Below are positions 22,247-34,200 of a stretch of 64,000 nucleotides of DNA, piece by piece. The stretch spans positions 1,926,305 to 1,990,304 of the forward strand of contig JAGGNK010013559.1 in the NCBI GenBank assembly GCA_017590115.1. The letters run 5' to 3'. Made by a program: the position numbers and the translations under genes. Origin of the DNA: Montifringilla adamsi. Its lineage: Eukaryota; Chordata; Aves; Passeriformes; Passeridae. Within the stretch, counting starts at the first letter, position 1; each line of letters starts with the position of its first letter. The notes beneath the pieces are model-generated. The model worked only from the letters and a program-made list of their open reading frames with translations. It did not search any database and was not told the DNA's origin.

Positions 22247-25200
22247 TCAGCTCTTGTTCAAATTGGCTTTTTTTAGCTTCCATTTTTGGGCTGCAGGCTC
22301 GAAGAAGAAGGAGATAGGTGAGATGAGAGCACAGGCTCCAGCAAAGAGGAAGGAGCAGGCGTAGGTCTGGGTGTAGTCATAGAGCCACCCTGCAGGAGAG
22401 AAGGTTGTTATTAAAGCTGGGGGATTTTTCTCAGTGAAAAAAATAATTCAGGGAGGTGGGTGGGAGGCAAAGGATGTGCGTTCTCATCTAAGAATTGCTC
22501 AGATATTTCCCTTATATTATTTTAACTCTTCCTGGGCAGCATTTCCTGTAAGGAAATGACATGCAGGTCATTTTTCCCAGAGCCAACTTTGATCCTTGCA
22601 GTGGACATGGTGCTTAATTTGATTGCATTTAATCCCTGAACTTTGTTTTTTTCCTGTTTAAGTAAGTGGGCCAAAAGTGGCTGATGGAGGATCCCCTTGG
22701 ATTGAAGGGATGACTTGCACATGTTGGTGTTTGCAACATCTGGGCTGCAAACCCCCTGTTCTCCAGCCTTGTCTTGTGAGCAGACCCAGTTTCATGTCCT
22801 TTGTCTAACAGGAGAGACCCCAGGCCAGGAGCTGGAAGTGAACTTGATAAAAGTAGCTCTGGGAGGACTTAAAAGGAAAAGCTGAATTCCGTTGAGCCTC
22901 AGGAATGTCTGGAGGATTCAGGTCGCCTTTTAAAGTGACCTCCAAGTGTTGGCTTTGGTCCTGGCAAATCATCTGGGGTCTGGGCAGTCCTTTGAAAGGT
23001 GGAGAGTTCCTCTCTTTGAATCTAAAATCTGCAAAGTGGTGGGAGATGCTGCTGCACATAAAAACCCTAATCCAGTCCCAGATGTGGGGTGGAGTGGGTG
23101 GGTGTGGGGCAGCAGCTGGGCCAGATCTGCTGCTGGTGTGAAATGCAATTCCTCTGGAGACATCCATGGAATCCAGACATCCAGGGGCTTCCATGAGTTA
23201 CACAAACAGCAGATCTGGCCCAAACCTGAGCTTCTTAAAGCCAGGAAGGGACAGGATACAGTCCCTGAGGTCCTGGGCTCGGACACAAGGAAAGGGAGGG
23301 TGCCAGTGAAGTTTGGGATCTGGCTGGAGCAGAGGCACTGACATTCCCTGCTGGGGATTTCCACAGGAGGCTTTATAAAGCACAGGAACAGCTGCTTTTG
23401 CTTTTTGAGTTTCAGTTTCTGTTGGCTCACTGCTGTCTCGGGGGGAGTCCCTGTGATTGCTCCTCAGGGATGTCCTGTGAGCCACGTGCTGGGGAGCTGC
23501 AGCTGGAGAGGGGGATCCATCTCCTGCTGGGATCCATCTCCTGGGGGACCCATCCCCTGCTGGCACCCATCTCCTGGGGGATCCATCCTGTGGTGGGATC
23601 CATCCCGTGGTGGGATCCATCCCTTGATGGGATCCATCCCCTGGTGGGATCCATCCCCTGGTGGGATCCATCCCATGGTGGGATCCACACCCTGCTAGGA
23701 TCCACACCCTGCTGGGATCCATCCCCTGCTAGGATCCACACCCTGCTGGGATCCATCCCCTGCTAGGATCCACACCCTGCTGGGATCCATCCCCTGCTAG
23801 GATCCGTCCCCTGCTGGGATCCATCCCATGATGGGATCCATCCCCTGCTGGGATCCATCCCATGATGGGATCCATCCCCTGCTGGGATCCATCCCCTGGT
23901 GCTGCACTGGGGGCCTCTCCCATGACCCTGAGGTTCATTCCCAGGGCTGGGATCTCTTTCTGCTGCCTGGAAGTCTCTGGGATTTGGAGAGGAATGCTGA
24001 TGTAGTTATTTGTTAGAGGAACAGGACAGAGTGCTCCAGTAGAGCTCTGACTTATTGCAATTTTTAAAATATCCTTCAGGATATTTCTTAATTTTTTTTT
24101 TTTTAAATTTCCTGGAGTTTTTTTGGTGCTGAATGGGATTTAGGGGAAGTGGGATTTACCAGCATTGCCTCACTGGCAGCACAGCCACCAACTTCCATCA
24201 CACCCCAAACTTTTGGAGCAACTCCAGTCTCTGTGCCCCCAATTTATTTCCAAAACAAAACAATAATCACTCCTGCTGCAGAAAGCTGAACTAGGAGCTT
24301 GTGGTGTTCAAACCCCAGCAAAGCAGCAGTTCTGTGAGGAATGCTGGTAAATCCCAGCAATGTAATCCAAACTAAACATTCCCAGCACTGCTGGTGCTAC
24401 CAGCTGGGTCAGGCTGTTTAAATGGTAGTGCTGATCTTTAATCAGAAGTTTTATTTATTCCTGATGCCCTGAGGAGCAAAATTCAGTGGGAAGGTGAAAT
24501 TTAGGAAACATCTAAAGACGTGTGCCAGCAGAGCTTTTGGGTAACTCCATCCTCTTCCTTTTGACCACCCAAATTTCTTGGGACTGGAGTTTGTGCTCTG
24601 GGGGCTGGAATATCTTCCGGAATTTGCTTTACATACTTTGGTTCAGCTCTTCTGCATTTTGAGTCAGTGACTTGTACTGCTTGTGGAAATTAACCGTGCC
24701 CTTCTCTCGTCAGCTTGCTCCTGGCTGCCAAAATAATGTTTATTCTGCTTTGGGCTGGGTTTTTTCAGCGTGGCAGCATCCAGAGGTGCCAGTGGATGGG
24801 GAGCTCTGAAGGAGACTCCAAACTTTGCCTTTGGGTGCTGCCAGCTGCCGCTGGATTTCAGGGCTTTCAGCTGAACAGACCTGCAGGTAAGTCACCTTTT
24901 CCTTGCATTAGGCTTTGGTCTTATTTGCAAATTAGGCAGTTTTAACCTTTGCAGTTCTCATTATGCATCATCATTATTTCCACTGCATAAAAGCACTTGA
25001 GTTTGACAAAATTGTAATTCTAAACTCAAGGTTTTGGGGAGGTGAAAACACCAAATCCCATGGTCTCACAGAGTATTTAAATCCTGCATTCTGCAAGGAG
25101 CAGGTGGTTTTGGACACTTCATCAGGAGTTTCTGGTCTCCCTCAGTTTTCACACTTAAAACTGCATTGCAAGAGAAAATTGCAGAATTTATCTTGGATCC

Positions 25201-28200
25201 CAGGGCTGGATACTGAGCTCTGGACTGTTTCCACCTTGCTCTGCCTTGTAATGAGATGGATCAGGAAGTGTTTTGCTTCTTGGCTCTATTTGGCCTTTAT
25301 TTATCCCACCTGCATTAAGCCTGATTTCTGTGGAAAGCTTTTTGCAGGAAACCTGCTTGCTTTACAAACCCACTGCAGAAAGCAAAAGGCTCCCCATTAG
25401 TGCAAATATATTGCAGGTGGATGGAAACTTAACTGCTATGTGAGTGTGAGGTTTTATGGTGAGACAGCCAGGGTGTTTAGCTCCTGCTGTATGTTACAGG
25501 GGATTCAGGGGGACTGAGGGATTGCTTTGTGCTCAGTGTACACCTTGTACCAGCAGCAGGGAGCTGGAATCCAGGCTGTGCATCACCCTGACACTGGGAA
25601 GCTCCTTGTCAATGAAATGTTTTGTCTCCTTGAAATTGCATCCACAGACAGAGCAGAACCAGCCCAGGGATATTGATTGGGAATATAAATTTTTTCCTGT
25701 GCTGGTGGAACAGCAGCGTTGCTGAATCTTTGCATGGAGCCAGAATTTACAGAACCCTTGGCAGCTTCCAGCCAGGTGCCTCTGCAGGCTGGGGGCGGCT
25801 GATTTGGAGGGCAGGGAATGAAAAATGATGGTTTGGATTGGAAAGGACCCTAAAGCTGCTCCCATTCCACCCCCTGCCATGGGCAGGGACACCTTCACTA
25901 TCCCAGGCTGCTCCAAGCCCCATCCAGCCTGGCCTTGGACACTTCCAGGGATCCAGGGGCAGCCCCAGCTGCTCTGGGCACCCTGTGCCAGGGCCTGCCC
26001 ACCCTCACAGGGAACAATTCCTTCCCAATATCCCATCTGTCCCTGTCCTCTGGCAGTGGGCAGCCACTGACCCTTGTCCCGTCCCTCCATGCCTTGTCTC
26101 AAGTCCTTCTCCAGCTCTCCTGGAGCCCCTTCAGGCTCTGAGCTCTCCCTGGAGCTTCTCCATGGCCTCCTCTGGGCTCTCTCCAGCAGCTCCAGGTTCT
26201 CCTGATGTTGTTCCCCAGAGCTGGGGCAGCTCTGCAGGTGGGGTCTCACCTGAGTGGGGCAGAGGGCCAGAATCCCCCCTCCCCTGCTGCCCAGGCTGGG
26301 GGCTCAGCCCAGGAGCACTTGGCTTGTTGAGCTGCAGGGAAGGAAAAGCTTTGTCCTGGCCAAGCTGTTTGGAGGAGAACAAGTCCCCTGCTCCTTAGCA
26401 GAGGCTGGACACTCATTTCTAAGCACTTGAAATCTCCCAAATCCTCACAGCTGCCTTGCTTTCCTGGCACAGGGAGAAGAGCAAATGCTTTTCATGCTCC
26501 TTATCTCTGGGCCCAGAGCTCTGGTGGCTGAGCTGTGTAATCTCTGTCAAAACAAGAGATTACTGAGGCTTCTCCTGATGTTTCAGTGCCTCTGCCTGGT
26601 GGGAATCTTGCTGAGTCTGTCCTTGCTTTCCCTTCCTCTCCTTGCTTCCTCTCCAGTCCAAGTTCAGTGTTATTTTAACACCACTGGAGTAAAATCCATG
26701 GGAATGTGCTTGGGAGTAGAATCCATGGAAATGTGCTTGTTACCCTGCTGTGGTCAGGGCTGAACTCTGCACGTGCAGCTTCACTGCATTTTCCAAATAT
26801 TCCAGGCAGCATTTTCCAAATACTCCAGACAGCATTTTCCAAGCTGCTGGGTGGATTTTGCAAATTCCCAAGCAAAATGTTGCCTGTCTATAAAAATACA
26901 TTTCTGAAAGAGGATTTTTTTTTTCTCTCTGTTTGAACAGAAAACCCATCCTGGGATGGATCCCTGTAGGAGAGTGAACCAGCAGCATGGTTTATCCCTG
27001 GATTTCTGGGGTGGGTGTGGGTTTATATAACATCACTCACCTGCTAAAGGGGGTCCTCCCATGGCTGCTATCCCTGCAAAAAATGCAGCAAACCCCAGGT
27101 AGCTGTGGAGCTTCTCTACACCCACCAGATCCACCTGTTTGGAAACCAAAATGGGTAATTAGTGATTGGGTTCATAGGACTGCATATGCACAACAGATTA
27201 ATTGATTTTTTTTTTTTTTTTAAGCACAGGAGATGATTTGATTTTTTTTTTTTCTGGGGTATTTCCTCTCTAGCTGCAGCTTTGGAAGGACTTTGCCCCT
27301 GTAGGTCTGATCCAGCCTGGAACCCGTTTGCCTCCCTGAGGCAGGTGTGGGAATGACTGGGATGGGAGACGCTTCTCTGCCTTCCAGCTGCCAGACTGGG
27401 AGGAGGGAGTTTGAAACTCTGAATGCCTTCCAGAGAGAAATGCCAAATTATAATGGTGCCTCCCTACCCGGATCAGAGAGTCCTGGGTATTCAGAGATAT
27501 CCTGGGAGAAGGGTTTGGGTTGGAAGGGGCCTCAAAGCCCATCCATCCCAGCCCTGCCATGGCAGGGACACCTTCACTGTCCAGGCTGCTCCAAGCCCTG
27601 TCCAGCCTGGCCTTGGACACTGCCAGGGATCCAGGGACAGCCCCAGCTGCTCTGGGCACCCTGTGCCAGGGCCTGCCCACCCTCCTTCCCAAAATCCCAC
27701 CCAGCCCTGGCTCTGGCAGTGGGAGCCATTCCTTGTGTCCTGTCCCTCAATCCTTTGTCCCCAGTCCCTCTCCAGCTCTCCTAGATCCCCTTTAGCTCTG
27801 GAAGGGGCTCCAAGGGAATCTCCTGGATCCCTTTTACCTCTGGAAGGGACTCTAATGGAATCTCCTCGATCCCCTTTAGGCCCTGGCAGGGGCTCTGAGC
27901 TCTCCTTGGATCCCCTTTAGCTCTGAATGGGGCTCTTAGGGGAGGGGATCTCCTGGATCCCTTTAGGCTCTGGAAAAGGCTCTGAGGGAATTTCCTGGAT
28001 CCCTTTTAGCTCTGGAAGGGGCTCTAAGGAATCTCCTGGATCCCCTTCAGCTCTGGAAGGGGCTCTTCGGGAATCTTTTGGATCCCTTTAGGCTCTGGCA
28101 GGGGCTCTGAGCTCTCCCTGGAGCCTTCTCCTCTCCAGGCTGGGCACCCCCAGCTCCCCAGGCTGGCTGCAGCCCTGGGAATATCCCTGTGGAGCATCCA

Positions 28201-31200
28201 GCAGGATCCTGCTGCAGTTCTGGCTGTTCCAGAAGATTCTGGAATGGTTCTGGTTCAGGTATTCCAGGTGATTCTGGAATGGTTCTGGTTCTGGCTGTTC
28301 CAGAAGATTCTGGGATGGTTGTGTTCTGGCTGTTCCAGAAGATTGTGGGATGGAGCAGCAGGCAGAGCCTGGCTGGGCACAGCAGCACTCACCAGCACGG
28401 GCAGCACCAGGGCCATGAAGCCTCCACAGAAGATGGCAGAGGCCACGGTGTAGGCCAGCAGCAGCGGGAAGGAGGTGGCCAGCGGCCCCAGCAGGTTGGT
28501 GGCCCCGCTGAGGAGCAGGTAGGTGACATGGAAATGGTACTTCTTGGTCCAGTTGTGGTCGGCCAGCCAGCCCGAGAGCAGCTGGCTCAGCATCTCCGTG
28601 ATGCCTGGGGGAACAGGAGCTCTCAGGGGACACTGCCTTGGTGTAAGTGTTTAAATTCTGTTATTTCTAGGTGGTTTTATGTGTTATTCATATAAATTTA
28701 TTAGATATTATAAATTTAACTATATTCATATTATTGTTTTATTATAAATTTAACTCTATTTTTATATTATTATTTTTATAAATGTAACTATATATTATTT
28801 TTTAATTTAGTATATGTATTAAATTTATACTTTGAGTGATGTTTAAATTCTGTTATTTGTAGATAGTTTTATGTTATTGCTTCATATAAATTTATGAGAT
28901 ATTATAAATTTAACTATATTTTATAGTATTTTTATTTAGTATATGTATTAAATTGATACTTTGAGTAATGTTGAAATTCTGTTATTTCTAGATATTTTTA
29001 TATATTATTGCTTCATATAAATTTATTAGATATTATAAATTTAGCTATATTTTATAGTATTTTGTATAAATTAATTTATTTTTTGTAGTATATGTAATAT
29101 ATTGATACTTGACTGTATAATGTTTAAATTCTATTATTTCTAGATATTTTTATATGTTATTACTTCATCTAAATTTATAAGATGTTATAAATCTAGCTAT
29201 ATTTTATGGTATTTTATATTATTGTTTTTATTATTTGTAATCTGTATATTCTATTGATACAGTGTTTTTTATTTTTTATTATTCATATTCTATATTATTC
29301 CTATTGTAGTTTATTATCAATTGTAAGATATAATTAATATAATTTCTATTTTATTATAGTATATTTTTATATTATATTATCCATATTATGTTATATAATT
29401 AACTGTATTTCATATAGTTAAATTATACTTCTCTTCACATTACTATATTTATTATTTAGTATTTGCATATTTTAAAAATTTTACTATATTATAGTATTAT
29501 ATATTCTAATAGTTATTTTACAGTATTTTATATTATTTATACTATTTTTATACATTATTTGTATATTTGTATACACTTGATTATTTATATTAACCCTAAT
29601 ATAACTTATTCTTCTATTTATTTTATAATGTTAATTATTTCTGTTATTTTATATTATGATATACATTATTTTATATATGTTTATTTATATAGTTTTAAAT
29701 TATTATCTTTATTATTTATTACTGATTTTTATAATATTCCCTGTTTCTATTATTCAGTATTATTTCTGTTATTGGCTGTGTCACATCCCAGTTTCCCTGT
29801 TCATTGTGAGGACGTGACCACAAAGGGCTAAAATGCCAAAAAGTTCTAGGTGGTTTTAGGCTGTAAAATCCAGGGATTGGGTTTTTCCCCTTTTCCCTTG
29901 TGCTGCTCTTCCCAGGGGCATCAAAGGGCTCTGGGAAAATTCCCTGCAGGGGGGAATTTCACCCTTCAGGGGGGAATTTCACCTTTCAGGGTGTCTGCAG
30001 CCTGAAATGCCCTAAATCAGGACAGAGGAACTTGCTGAAGGGAAAAATCTGAATATTAAGAAGAAAAATGTGGCTGAGATTTTAATTTTTCTAAAATTAT
30101 TTCTAGTTAAATTCTAAAATTTAATTTTTCCAAAAACCCAGGCATTTTCTAGAAACCCAGACATTTTAGAGGCTCAGCAGCCTTTTAGTTGTTGGGGTTT
30201 TGATAGTTTGGGTGTTGAGAGCTGTCTTTTACATTTCTTGGTACATTTTTATGAAGCAAAGATCCAGGAGCTCTCGAGTGAGCTCGTGTCCCACTGACCC
30301 CTGTCCCTCCCACTCCTAATCCCAAATATCCCATTAATTCCTGGGGATTCCTAACCCTCAACAACCCCTCACTGCTGAATATTCCCTAGCACGGCAGAAA
30401 TAAAATGTATTTTTGTACAATAAAATATTTGCTGCTGACTGAGGCTGGAGCCACTTTCTTACCCCAGCATGGCTTTAGTGTTAATCCTGGCTTAAAGCCA
30501 GGCATGAGTTTGATTTTTGGGGAGTGTGCCTTAAAACCAGGCAAGGGTTTGTGTTTTGAGGTGTGCCTTTAAACCAGGCATGGGTTTGGTTTTTAGGGAG
30601 TGTGTCTTAAAACCAGGTATGGGTTTGATTTTTGGGGAGTGTGCCTTAAAACCAACCAGGCATGGGTTTGGTTTGGGGAGTGTTCTTTATAACCAGGCAT
30701 GGGTTTGATTTTTGGGGAGTGTGCCTTGTTTATTCCCCACTTGGGAGGTGGATGTGCCAATCCAGATGCCTGGATCTGGGCATGGGTTTGATTTTTGGGG
30801 AGTGTGCCTTGAAACCAGGCAAGGGTTTGTGTTTTGAGGTGTGCCTTTAAACCAGGCATGGGTTTGATTTTTAGGGAGTGTGTCTTAAAACCAGGTAAGG
30901 GTTTGATTTTTGGGGAGTGTGCCTTGTTTATTCCCCACTTGGGAGGTGGATGTGCCAATCCAAATGCCTGGATCCACATTAATGTGGGGGGTTTTCCCCC
31001 AGTATTGAATTTCTGCCTTTTGGGTCCAACTGGAGGGCTTTGGAGGCACCTCTGGATTCTGGTGGCTTGTGGGTTTAAGCCCAGCAGGGATTGTGGTGGG
31101 CAGAGAGCACCTTTTAAGTGGAGATTTGGAGTTTTTGGGAGCAGGGAGGGTGTGGGATCATCCAGCTGGCACTGGGAGAAGCACCCAGCACCCCGTGGGG

Positions 31201-34200
31201 TCAGGGCTAAACCTGTGCAGGAGGATCCATGCCAGGACACATCTGGGGCCATTTCTTGGCAGAATTGGGGGTGTTTTTCTGTGAGCTGTGGGTGTCAAGG
31301 ACCCCTCTGCCTACCAGCCACGGCGATGAGGTAGGAGCCGTCCCTGCTGCTCATGCCCAGCGTCCTGGCTCTGGCCACCAGGTGGAAGAAGGGCACGAAA
31401 TAGGCCAAGTGGCTGAACAGGAAAGACCAGGTGAAGATGAAGAAAACGGGATCCTTCAGCGGGGAGAAGTCCAGGAGAGGCTGAGAAGGTTCCTTTTTGG
31501 TGGCTGCAGGGGGCTGGTGGCTCTGGGCCTCGCTGGGGGATTCTGAGGAGGAGCTCTCCGGGCTGGGTTTCTGCTGCCTTCCCGAGGCAGATGGATTTGC
31601 TGGGTCAGAGACATCTCTGCCATGAGACATCACGAGTTTCTCTGTGGTGGAAGCCTCCTGTGGATGGAGAAGCTGTAATTCCCTCTGAGTGCTTCCATCT
31701 AAACATCCACCAGGAGTTTCTGGATCTTTCTTTGCCCCTGAAGACCCCCGGTGCTGGTTTTTGGCAGATTCCCGAGGCAGCTGGGGGCTGGCAGGCCACA
31801 GCAGCATGCTGGAAGGCACCAGGTTGAGCATGATGCCTCCAAAAATCAGCAGAGTACCTGAGGGAAGGCAAAAGGTGGTTTGTTCTTGGATTGGAAAGGG
31901 GGGAGCAGCAGGAAATGGCCTTTGTAAAACAGGGTGTGGTTGTCACTGACCATGGAGAAAGCTCTGTTTGCCTTCTTGTTCTGGAGGAATTAACAAAACA
32001 GGGATTTTTACTCTTGTTTTTCTAGCTGGAAGTTCATTTTGCTGTGATGTGCAGAATAAATCCACAGCTACCTCTGGTATCTGTTTTGCTTTTCCTCATT
32101 TAAAGTCACGATGCACCTTCAAGATGGTCTTGAATCACTACAGTAAGATTAGGGATTTCTGGTTTTGATTTCTGAGATCTGTGCTTTGACTCTGATTTTA
32201 ATGAGTGATTAAGTGTTTAATAATTAACAAGATGTCCTCAAACTATCCTAGAAGTGGCAGAGTTATTCCTTGGAGTGTTGAATTTTTAAGAGCCTCTTAG
32301 AGCCTGCAGATCTCCCCAAATTCCCTCTCAGAGCTGACGAATTGGAAGGAACAGGATTCAGCTGCAGCTTTGGAAGGACTTTGCCCCTGTAGGTCTGATC
32401 CAGCCTGGAACCCGTTTGCCTCCCTGAGGCAGGTGTGGGAATGACTGGGATGGGAGATGCTTCTCTGCCTTCCAGCTGCCAGACTGGGAGGAGGGAGTTT
32501 GAAACTCTGAATGCCTTCCAGAGAGAAATGCCAAATTATAATGGTGCCTCCCTACCCGGATCAGAGAGTCCTGGGTATTCAGAGATATCCTGGGAGAAGG
32601 GTTTGGGTTGGAAGGGGCCTCAAAGCCCATCCATCCCAGCCCTGCCATGGCAGGGACACCTTCACTGTCCAGGCTGCTCCCAGCCCTGCCCAGCCTGGCC
32701 TTGGGCACTGCCTGGGATCCAGGGACAGCCACAGCTGCTCTGGGCACCCTGTGCCCCCTCACCTTGCCAGCCGTAGGCCTCGATGAGGAGCTGAGTGAAG
32801 GGAGCCATGAGGAAGGTCAGCCCCATGCCGGAGCGGGCCAGGGCGTTGCAGAAGGCCAGGCGAGCCCGGCAGCGCTTGGCCGTCATCACCGCAGCCGCCT
32901 GGTACAGGCAGGCAAAGCCCATCCCTGGGAGAGGGAAAGGAGAGTCAGGGACTCCAGCAGGCAAAGCCCATCCCTGTGGGAAGGGGGAAATTGAGAATAA
33001 GAGGCTCCCATCACAGAGAGACTCCAGCAGGCAAAGCCCACCCCTGTGGGAAGGGGGAAAATTAAAATAAGAGGCTCCCACCACAGAGAAACTCCATCAG
33101 GCAAAGCCCATCCCTGAGTGTGGAGCCTGGCCGGGCAGGAGCTGCTCCTGTGTGAGCTGTGACTGTCACTGCCCAACGGAGCTGCTCCGAGGAGTAAAGT
33201 CTGACAACGTCATTTCACTGACTCAGCCCAAGTGTGGGAATTGGAAAAACATCCCTGAGAGAAGGGGGAAAATAAGAGACTCCCACCATAGAAAGACTCC
33301 ATCAGGCAAAGCCCATCCCTGAGGGAAGGGGGAAATGAGAATAAAGGCTCCCACCACAGAGAGACTCGTGGTGCCCCATGGCAGAGATGTCTGACCCAGC
33401 AAATCCATCTGCCTTGGGGAGGCTGCAGAAACCCACCCCAGAGAGCTCCTCCTCAGAAACACCCACTGAAGCCAAGGGCAGCCACAAACCCCTTCCAGTC
33501 CCAAAAGGGACTCCTGTGTGGAGATTCCATGTCCTGCAATCCCAGGCTGGCAGTCCCTGGCTCTGCAGTGTTCCCAGGCTGAAAGGAGTGGATTTCTGCT
33601 CTCACAGTCAGGGGAGAGCATGATTTGGTGTCTGGGGGATTGGAGGCTCTGCCCTTTTATAAGGGATTTTAAAGGCCAGGATCCGTGTAGATCCGGGAAA
33701 AAAAGGAAGGTTAGCTGGGACTGGGATGTTGAAACTGGTGTTTTATTCTGAGCGTGAAGCTTTGGGAGTTCACACAGTGTCTCACAGAAAGGAGCTGGGG
33801 ATGCTTTGGCACTGAAGGTTCGTGGAATTACAGGATATCCTGAGGTGGAAGGGACCCACCAGGATCACATCCAACCCCAGCCCTGCACAGACACCCCCAA
33901 ATCCCACCCTGTCCCTGGCAGCATTGTCCAAACACTCCTGGAGCTCTGGCATCCTCGGGGCTGTGCCCATTCCCTGGGGAGCCTGGGCAGTGCCCAGCAC
34001 CCTCTGGGGGAAGAACCTTTCCCTGATCTCCATCCCAACCCCCTGACACAGCTCCTTCCTTGGATCCTGTCCCTGATCACCTCAGGCTCCTCTTCTCCAG
34101 CTGAACAAAACCCCTGCAGACCCTTCCCCAGGTTTAAGGCTGAAGGAGCTGATTTACTCCCACGCCCATCTCACCCAGCAGGAAGCCCATGGAGAAGCAG

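Noticed and set aside
23198..23938. Open frames encoding repeated [19 protein letters not shown] peptides
   Set aside because: They come from the 15-bp minisatellite, whose period is a multiple of three. Both strands are open, and there is no start context or conserved domain.
29463..29831. 122-codon Tyr/Ile-rich frame
   Set aside because: It lies in an AT-rich satellite block; the peptide only reflects TAT/ATT/TTA codons.
30593..31252. 219-codon repeated peptide frame
   Set aside because: It is the 39-bp minisatellite (13 codons per unit) read in one frame.
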